A stretch of DNA of 48,660 nt from Parabacteroides sp. 52 (GTDB taxonomy: Bacteria; Bacteroidota; Bacteroidia; Bacteroidales; Tannerellaceae), in the NCBI RefSeq assembly GCF_010500925.1, contig NZ_QVMG01000002.1, positions 190,092-238,751 on the forward strand. The letters run 5' to 3'. This document shows, one piece after another, positions 43,104 through 48,660 of this stretch. The notes below the pieces were generated by a model. It worked only from the letters and a program-made list of their open reading frames with translations. It made no database searches and had not been told where the DNA came from. The position numbers were made by a program, and so were the translations under genes. Position 1 is the first letter of the stretch, and the number at the start of each line of letters is the position of its first letter.

Positions 43104-45959
43104 TTAAATTTCACAGGCTCCACAAAGGGTGGGTATGAGGTTCCGATCTCCATACGCATTGTCAACACGGGCAACATTGACCCAGAATTTCCCATCGTGC
43201 AACCAATCCAGTGGGAAGGCGGCTTTACTGCGTGGATAGGCATGTTTCCAATCGTCTGCTGTTACTTCATATTCCGGATGAGGAGCGTTCTTGAGCACAT
43301 TGTCTTCTTTAGACGCTTTGCCGCTTTCTACCTCTTTTATCTCTTGCCATATGCAATCAAGCACCTCTACAAAACGATCCAGCTCTGCCTTGCTTTCACT
43401 TTCTGTCGGTTCAATCATTAATGTGCCATGAACAGGGAAGGAGAGGGTAGGAGCATGATAACCAAAGTCCATCAAACGTTTGGCTATATCCCCTTCGTCG
43501 ATACCCGAACGTTCTTTTACCGTTCTGCATTCAAGAATTAACTCATGACCGACACGTCCGGTTGCTCCTGTATAAACAATACCGTAGGTGTCTTTGAATT
43601 TTGCCGCCAGGTAATTGGCGTTCAGGATAGCTATCTGCGTAGACCAGGTTAATCCTTCAGCACCTAACAGGCGGATGTAAGCATAGGTGATAGCGGCTAT
43701 ACCGGCACTGCCGTATGGAGCGGCAGATACTGTATTCAGGTCGCTGCCCCAGGCAACAGGATGGGAAGGTAAGAAGGGTACCAGGTGTTCTGCTACACAG
43801 ATCGGACCTATACCCGGGCCACCCCCACCGTGAGGAGATGCAAATGTCTTATGTAGATTCAGGTGGCATACATCGGCTCCGATAGTTCCCGGATTGGTTA
43901 AGCCTACCTGCGCATTCATATTGGCTCCATCCATATACACCTGTCCTCCGCAGGCATGAACAATCTCACACATCTCTTTGATACATACTTCAAATATACC
44001 ATGGGTAGAAGGATAGGTGATCATTGTTGCTGCCAGGTTGTCTTTGTTGGCTTCTGCCTTTTCGCGGAAATCATCAAAGTCTACATTGCCGTTCTCATCG
44101 GTTTTCACCGTAACGGTTGAATAACCACATTGAATGGCACTGGCAGGGTTGGTTCCATGGGCTGAGGCCGGTAGAAGAACAATGTTACGATGACCTTGCC
44201 CGATGCTTTCCTGGTAAGCGCGGATGACGCGTAGACCGGCATATTCACCTGCGGCTCCTGAGTTGGGCTGCAAGCTGACTCCTTTGAATCCGGTGATCTC
44301 TGCTAAATAAGCAGAGAGATTTTCTATTAATTCTTTATATCCTTCGACCTGCTCTTCCGGAGCATAAGGATGGATGTTTTGAAATTCCGGGCGACTCAAT
44401 GCCAACATCTCAGAGGCGGCATTCAGTTTCATGGTGCATGATCCGAGAGAGATCATGGATTGTGCCAGGGAAATATCCCGGCGTCCCAGGCGGGTGATAT
44501 AACGCATTAATTCTGTTTCCGTACGGTATTTCTTAAATACCTCCTGCTGCAGGAAGTCGGATTGACGTGCAAAGGTAGGTGCGAAATAGGTTTTTTCCGG
44601 TATCGCCTCCTGTAACATATAGTCTTTGCCTGCTGCACCGGCAAAAATGTATAATAATACGCCTATATCCGTTAATAAGGTGGTCTCGTCTATGCTGATA
44701 CCGATTTGTCCTGCTTCGAAGTAACGCAGGTTTACCTTACACTCCAATGCGATTTCACGTAATACGTTTACGGATACATGGGGGGGGAGTTCGATCATTA
44801 AGGTGTCGAAGTAATTTTTATGCAGTTGTTTGTATCCCAGCTTTTCTAATTCTGTAGCCAGGAAGCCGGCGGTAGAATGAATACGGTTTGCAATATTCCG
44901 TAAGCCTTCTGCTCCGTGGTATACGGCGTAAAAGCTTGACATGGTTGCTAAAAGTGCCTGGGCTGTGCATATGTTGGAAGTTGCTTTTTCCCGTTTGATA
45001 TGCTGTTCGCGTGTTTGTAGGGCTAAGCGGTAGGCTGCATGTCCATATGCATCTTTGGATATACCGATGATACGTCCCGGAATGGCTCGTTTGTATTCTT
45101 CCTTACAAGCAAAATAACCGGCAGAAGGTCCTCCGTAGAACATAGGGATACCTAAACGCTGGCTGCTTCCGAATACAACATCCGCTCCCCATTCTCCCGG
45201 AGGGGTTAATAATACTAGGCTCATCAAGTCGGCGGCCACAGCTACTTTGCTCTCATTGGCATTCGCTTTGGCTACAAATGCCGTATAATCTTCAATAGAA
45301 CCGTTCGCATTCGGATACTGTATGATAGCAGCGAATACATCGGGGGTAAATTCGAATTTCTGATAATCGCCTACAACTATTTTTATACCCTGAGGAATCA
45401 TCCGGGTATGAATGACCGCAAGGGTAGAGGCAAATACATTTTCATCTACAAAAACGGTGTTCGCTTCCGCTTTTACCTGTGTACGGCTGCGTGTGCCATG
45501 AAACATGGTGATAGCTTCTGCTGCTGCGGTTGCTTCGTCTAATAAAGAGCAATTGGTCAAAGGCAAAGCTGTCAGTTCACAGATCACAGTCTGGAAATTG
45601 AGTAATGCCTCCAGGCGTCCCTGGGATACCTCTGCCTGATAAGGGGTATAAGAGGTATACCATACCGGGTTTTCAAATACATTGCGCAGAATAGGAGCCG
45701 GGCAAACGGTGTCGTACCAGCCCATGCCGATATAGGAAGTGAAAATTTCATTCTTCGAGGCTAATTCACCCAGGTGTTCAGCCAGCTCACGCTCTGTCAT
45801 TGCATCCGGCAGATCCATGGCTTTTTCTAAACGGATATTTGCTGGTATTGTCTGTTCGATTAACTGATCTAATGATTGGGCGCCAACGGCTTCCAGCATG
45901 GCTGGAATATCTTCGGCGGTGATCCCTACATGACGATTTACAAATTTAGTAGTGTCCAT
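43104..45959 (-). CDS. gcvP: Glycine dehydrogenase (decarboxylating), P-protein
   Basis: Predicted 951 residues, single-chain P-protein (fused P1 and P2 halves). It decarboxylates glycine and loads aminomethyl on the lipoyl H-protein of the glycine cleavage system. Visible are MGWYDTVCPAPI-type start, NPVWYTSYTPYQAEVSQGRLE, FGSSQRLGIPMFYGGPSAGYF, LQPNSGAAGEYAGL and the PLP Lys704 in CHLNLHKTFASPHGGGGPG. The other cleavage genes (gcvT, gcvH) are not in the window. It follows the metallohydrolase gene by 38 bp and is last in that operon. Confidence 0.97.
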   Translation of the reverse strand: MDTTKFVNRHVGITAEDIPAMLEAVGAQSLDQLIEQTIPANIRLEKAMDLPDAMTERELAEHLGELASKNEIFTSYIGMGWYDTVCPAPILRNVFENPVWYTSYTPYQAEVSQGRLEALLNFQTVICELTALPLTNCSLLDEATAAAEAITMFHGTRSRTQVKAEANTVFVDENVFASTLAVIHTRMIPQGIKIVVGDYQKFEFTPDVFAAIIQYPNANGSIEDYTAFVAKANANESKVAVAADLMSLVLLTPPGEWGADVVFGSSQRLGIPMFYGGPSAGYFACKEEYKRAIPGRIIGISKDAYGHAAYRLALQTREQHIKREKATSNICTAQALLATMSSFYAVYHGAEGLRNIANRIHSTAGFLATELEKLGYKQLHKNYFDTLMIELPPHVSVNVLREIALECKVNLRYFEAGQIGISIDETTLLTDIGVLLYIFAGAAGKDYMLQEAIPEKTYFAPTFARQSDFLQQEVFKKYRTETELMRYITRLGRRDISLAQSMISLGSCTMKLNAASEMLALSRPEFQNIHPYAPEEQVEGYKELIENLSAYLAEITGFKGVSLQPNSGAAGEYAGLRVIRAYQESIGQGHRNIVLLPASAHGTNPASAIQCGYSTVTVKTDENGNVDFDDFREKAEANKDNLAATMITYPSTHGIFEVCIKEMCEIVHACGGQVYMDGANMNAQVGLTNPGTIGADVCHLNLHKTFASPHGGGGPGIGPICVAEHLVPFLPSHPVAWGSDLNTVSAAPYGSAGIAAITYAYIRLLGAEGLTWSTQIAILNANYLAAKFKDTYGIVYTGATGRVGHELILECRTVKERSGIDEGDIAKRLMDFGYHAPTLSFPVHGTLMIEPTESESKAELDRFVEVLDCIWQEIKEVESGKASKEDNVLKNAPHPEYEVTADDWKHAYPRSKAAFPLDWLHDGKFWVNVARVDNAYGDRNLIPTLCGACEI

Positions 45960-45997
45960 AGTTTTAATAGTGTGTTTTTATAGATTATAGCCGTATG

Positions 45998-46636
45998 TTA
46001 TAAAAAAGGATTATTCATTTTCTCTGCGAATACCGTCGTCTCCGGTCCATGTCCGGGGTAAACGATTGTTTCTTCCGGCAAGGTAAGCAATTTCTCTTTA
46101 ATGGCAGTCACCAATACCTCCTGGTTTCCGCCCCATAGGTCTGTACGCCCAATGCTGTTGGCAAATAAGGCGTCTCCGGAAAAGAGATATCCGTTTTTTT
46201 TATTGTAAAAAGCCAAGCTTCCGGGCGAATGTCCGGGAACTAATATTGCGGTAAGCTCTGAATGGCCAAAATAAATAGGCTCTCCTCCGATAATATATTT
46301 TTCTATCGGGATGTTTTTTATCTCTATGGGCAATCCGAAAAGACGCGCTTGGGCTTCCAGGCAAGGAAGGTTTTCTTCGTCGGCTTTATGTGCCTCGGGA
46401 TGTAATCCATAGGTGTTGTATATAAATGCATTCCCTAAAATATGATCCAGGTGAAGATGTGTGCATAGGTTGTGCTTAAGAACCAGTTTGTTTTGTTCAA
46501 TATACTCTTTAATCTCCATTTCTTCTTCTGGTTGTATGCAACCACAATCTATAATGACGGCTTCGAGCGTATCATCATATAGGATATAAGTATTCTCAGA
46601 GAAGAAATTGACATTAAAAGATTTTATTGTTATCAT
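45998..46636 (-). CDS. Metallo-beta-lactamase-fold hydrolase (glyoxalase II-like)
   Basis: Predicted 212 residues. The two-metal site is visible as TH60-L-H62-L-D64-H65, then His in VPGHSPGSLAFY, Asp in LFSGDALFANSIGRTD, and His in YPGHGPET. The short length without the glyoxalase-II substrate domain fits YcbL-type type-II glyoxalases or persulfide dioxygenase-like enzymes; the exact substrate is unknown. It overlaps rsmG by four bases. Confidence 0.88.
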   Translation of the reverse strand: MITIKSFNVNFFSENTYILYDDTLEAVIIDCGCIQPEEEMEIKEYIEQNKLVLKHNLCTHLHLDHILGNAFIYNTYGLHPEAHKADEENLPCLEAQARLFGLPIEIKNIPIEKYIIGGEPIYFGHSELTAILVPGHSPGSLAFYNKKNGYLFSGDALFANSIGRTDLWGGNQEVLVTAIKEKLLTLPEETIVYPGHGPETTVFAEKMNNPFL

Positions 46637-47307
46637 AATGGGACAAATACCACTTTTTTAGTTTTGAAATACTCTTCTTTGAAATAGTCTTTTAATTCGA
46701 TACTGACAGCCTGGTTGCGAAAAGGTAAAATCTCATGTTGCAGTTCTCCTCCTTTCAGGCAGATCAAGCCATTGGGCAAAGCATTGCGTTGCTTCTTCAG
46801 GATGTTTATGCGTACGATCTTGACCAGATCCTCCAAAGGCATAACCGCCCGGCTCACGACAAAATCGAATTGCTCTTTTTCTTCTTCGCCCCTGCAATGA
46901 CGGAAACTTATGTTTTTCAGACCGATTGCCTCGGCTACAGCCTGTCCGACTTTTATTTTTTTACCAATACTGTCGATCAAATGAAATTCTACTTGCGGAT
47001 AAAGAATCGCTAAGGGTATTCCGGGGAAACCGCCTCCTGTGCCCAAATCCATCACCTTTGATCCATCTGTGAAATTTAACATTTTAGCGATGCCTAATGA
47101 ATGAAGCACGTGGTGCAAGTAGAGATTCTCAATGTCTTTTCGTGAAATAACGTTGATTTTTCCATTCCAGTCTGCATACAACGCATATAATGCTTCCAAT
47201 TGCCTGCGTTGCGTATCTGTCAGATTCGGAAAATAGGAGAAAAGAATGGTTTCTTGTTCTTTAATAGATACTGATTCTATTTCTTTATTTGTATGAATAT
47301 CTGTCAT
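46633..47307 (-). CDS. rsmG: 16S rRNA (guanine-527-N7)-methyltransferase
   Basis: Predicted 224 residues. The SAM-binding motif is VMDLGTGGGFPGIPLAI (85-101), with NVISRKDIENLYLHHVLHSL before it and FDFVVSRAVMPLEDLV after it, as in RsmG. It methylates G527 of 16S rRNA; loss confers low-level streptomycin resistance in other bacteria. It lies 21 bp after the lipoprotein gene and overlaps the next gene by four bases, so it is in the same operon. Confidence 0.95.
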   Translation of the reverse strand: MTDIHTNKEIESVSIKEQETILFSYFPNLTDTQRRQLEALYALYADWNGKINVISRKDIENLYLHHVLHSLGIAKMLNFTDGSKVMDLGTGGGFPGIPLAILYPQVEFHLIDSIGKKIKVGQAVAEAIGLKNISFRHCRGEEEKEQFDFVVSRAVMPLEDLVKIVRINILKKQRNALPNGLICLKGGELQHEILPFRNQAVSIELKDYFKEEYFKTKKVVFVPL

Positions 47308-47328
47308 CTTGAAGTTTTATCCGGGTAA

Positions 47329-48180
47329 TTAATGAGCATATAAATGCGCTATAGGACTTTCTGTACGAAGTAAATGATGGATTTTTTCGTAAGGTAAATG
47401 TACATTTGTGATGCCTACCACATAAGCGGCTATTTCGTATTCATTAAAAGAATAGGTGATGCCTGTCTCATTTACCAAAAAATTGTTGTTGGGATAGATC
47501 TCATCTACACTGAAAAAACCGATATTCTCCAGTTCTTTTATGTTTTCAACGTTGTTTTGAGAGGCTATATGGTCGACCAATATCTGAGCCAAGCGGTCTT
47601 CGAATCCATCAATGAATACATCTTTTTCAGTGATAAGTTCTCCTGTTTTTAAGTTGATTACATGATTGGTGGCCGAATGGGATCCGTGAGCTCCTCCTGT
47701 ATAGTTTTCAAAGCAGACAGTAAAACAAAGGATATCATCCATATTGAAATTAATGTCGTTCGTGGACATTTCATAATAGGAATACCAGGAGCCGACAGGG
47801 GTCGTGTCTGCATTTTTAACTTCTTCTTTGAAATCTTCTTCTAATTCTTTATACGCTTCAAGGTAATCTTCTGTATAACGAGCAACCGCTTCTTCCGGAG
47901 AAAGTGTTTCATAGGCTTCTCCGAAATAAGAATAAACAAATAGATATTGTATTTTATGTAAGATCTCTTTGTTATTATATTCGGTTGGATAGGTGAAAGA
48001 TAACTGTAGATTGCAGTTGGGGTTTTCCTGATTATCCAAGAGGTGGTATGTTTTTTCCTTTTCAATCGTTGAGAATTGAACGTCGTTTTTAGAGTTTTTC
48101 TTTGGTTTGGTTTGGCAGGAAGCCATTAAAACTCCGATGAAAAGGAGAATGGTAAGGCTTTTGTATAGCTGTGTATTCAT
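47329..48180 (-). CDS. DUF3298/DUF4163-type lipoprotein
   Basis: Predicted 283 residues. The start at 48180 gives a lipoprotein signal (MNTQLYKSLTILLFIGVLMASCQTK), lipid Cys about 22; the extra residues to 48210 run into the promoter. The body (~100-275) resembles the DUF4163/DUF3298 pair of RsiV-like proteins: LEEDFKEEV, SYYEMSTNDINFNMDDILCFTVCFENYTGGAHGSH and LKTGELITEKDVF. In Bacillus RsiV this domain binds lysozyme, but no sigma factor neighbours this one. It is the first gene of the rsmG-metallohydrolase-gcvP operon. Confidence 0.8.
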   Translation of the reverse strand: MNTQLYKSLTILLFIGVLMASCQTKPKKNSKNDVQFSTIEKEKTYHLLDNQENPNCNLQLSFTYPTEYNNKEILHKIQYLFVYSYFGEAYETLSPEEAVARYTEDYLEAYKELEEDFKEEVKNADTTPVGSWYSYYEMSTNDINFNMDDILCFTVCFENYTGGAHGSHSATNHVINLKTGELITEKDVFIDGFEDRLAQILVDHIASQNNVENIKELENIGFFSVDEIYPNNNFLVNETGITYSFNEYEIAAYVVGITNVHLPYEKIHHLLRTESPIAHLYAH

Positions 48181-48207
48181 TCCAACTTTATTTTGTTTTT
48201 TATAATG

Positions 48208-48238
48208 CAAATGTACGTCATTCTATCATATAAACAAA
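48208..48238 (-). promoter_or_regulatory. Putative promoter of the lipoprotein-rsmG-gcvP operon
   Basis: On the minus strand TTTG (48238-48235) and TACATTTG (48215-48208) are separated by 19 bp, a full consensus match. The predicted start near 48202 leaves a leader of about 22 nt. Confidence 0.68.
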
Positions 48239-48412
48239 TGGAACGGAATAAGTTTAGGATAAAATAAATTTCTTTCATTTTTGTTTTTCTGAGAGATTTC
48301 GGATGTTTTGAGACGATATGTCTTATCCCTGTTTTATACATTATTATATAGAGAGTATGAAATGGTTGTTTTTTTTGAAACAAAGTAATCGGTTAAAAGC
48401 AGGGATGTTTTA

Positions 48413-48500
48413 TTGCCGATGGGCATCGGCAACATTGACGATGCTGTTCAGCAATATTGTCGAACGTGTTCAGCAATATTGCCGATGCCCATCGGCAACA
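48413..48500. repeat. Four-unit 22-bp palindrome array, copy C
   Basis: Units begin at 48413, 48435, 48457 and 48479. Unit 1 (TTGCCGATGGGCATCGGCAA) and unit 4 (TTGCCGATGCCCATCGGCAA) are exact reverse complements over 20 bp. Relative to copy A both centres have changed (GCGC to GGGC and GCCC) while complementarity is kept. The inner 18-bp segment TTCAGCAATATTGTCGAA is at the same offset (34 bases) as in the other two copies. Confidence 0.9.
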
Positions 48501-48562
48501 GAATAATGCTTGTAGTTGCCGGACCATTTGTAGGTACAACTTTTGGGAGATAGATATTACAC

Positions 48563-48660
48563 CTAGGAAAATAAGCCATTTTTTTCCTCAATCTCTAACC
48601 TCTTCATCTTAAGCCATGTAGTAAATTCTTCAAAAAATAGTTGTAAAAAAAGTGATGTAA
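48563..48660 (-). CDS. Partial C-terminus of an unidentified protein
   Basis: Reading leftward from the window edge, 32 open codons end at the stop 48563-48565; the translation ends FFEEFTTWLKMKRLEIEEKNGLFS in two pieces (FFEEFTTWLKMKRLEIEE, then KNGLFS). The amphipathic, charged composition looks like real protein. I cannot name the family. It is cut by the window and might be chance. Confidence 0.35.
   Translation of the reverse strand, partial: TSLFLQLFFEEFTTWLKMKRLEIEEKNGLFS

Larger units (their letters stand above)
48181..48562. other. Intergenic region before the right-edge partial gene
   Basis: This 382-bp region holds the operon promoter (48208-48238) and palindrome array C (48413-48500). 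A second sequence TTGCCGGACCATTTGTAGG (48516-48534) is similar to TTGCCGGATATTGTCCGTA (13891-13909) downstream of array A. Nothing else is evident. Confidence 0.5.

Noticed and set aside
45960..45997. A glycine riboswitch before gcvP
   Set aside because: Only 38 bp separate gcvP from the upstream gene, too little for the aptamer.

Overview
The window looks like a chromosomal segment from a Bacteroidales bacterium, most likely the Parabacteroides/Tannerellaceae branch. The evidence is LL-diaminopimelate aminotransferase (DapL), DUF5686 and Porin_10-type outer-membrane proteins, a VorB-type ferredoxin oxidoreductase, Bacteroidetes promoters (TTTG, about 19-21 bp, then TAnnTTTG) and few Shine-Dalgarno sequences. 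The placement rests on gene content, not on a database search. No rRNA, tRNA, CRISPR array, phage or complete insertion sequence was seen.

Layout, left to right. (1) 1-4947: DUF5686 outer-membrane protein (-), then divergently dapL and a small beta-barrel gene (+). (2) 5087-13649: a polyamine region. It holds potABCD plus a HAD phosphatase (+), oxyR (-) divergent from an ECF sigma factor (+), then aguA-aguB (+), which make putrescine from agmatine. (3) 14139-17783: thioredoxin-fold lipoprotein, bifunctional nuclease, nucleoside transporter and rsmE (+). (4) 17874-23703: small basic protein, guaA, and a recJ-recQ pair (-). (5) 23906-30131: tsaC, sugar-phosphate transferase, ClC channel, fmt, DUF454 and a propeller-like protein (+). 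(6) 30132-34336: DEAD-box helicase, MltF-like binding protein and Porin_10 (-). (7) 34409-41508: a divergent energy-metabolism block. One arm is a four-subunit 2-oxoacid:ferredoxin oxidoreductase operon with an extra 57-residue membrane-protein gene (-). The other is etfB-etfA-acyl-CoA dehydrogenase (+). (8) 41606-48180: POT/MFS transporter (-), then lipoprotein-rsmG-metallohydrolase-gcvP (-). A truncated gene of unknown identity enters at the right edge.

The most unusual signal is non-coding. Three intergenic loci (13773-13860, 37469-37556, 48413-48500) each carry exactly four contiguous 22-bp degenerate palindromes of the form TTGCCGA-N6-TCRGCAA plus two bases. In each locus the first and last units are complementary to one another, and their centres change together (GCGC/GCGC in one, GGGC/GCCC in two). 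This suggests a mobile or structural DNA/RNA element of about 88-100 bp, which I do not recognise. A second, unrelated repeat structure, with a 26-bp direct repeat containing GCGAAGC mini-hairpins inside a long imperfect inverted repeat, separates etfB from etfA.

Functionally the window is mostly housekeeping: lysine biosynthesis, GMP synthesis, translation, rRNA methylation, glycine cleavage and recombination. Two blocks are linked by plausible physiology: polyamine uptake and synthesis around an OxyR-type peroxide sensor, and branched-chain or other 2-oxoacid oxidation coupled to ferredoxin and electron-transfer flavoprotein.
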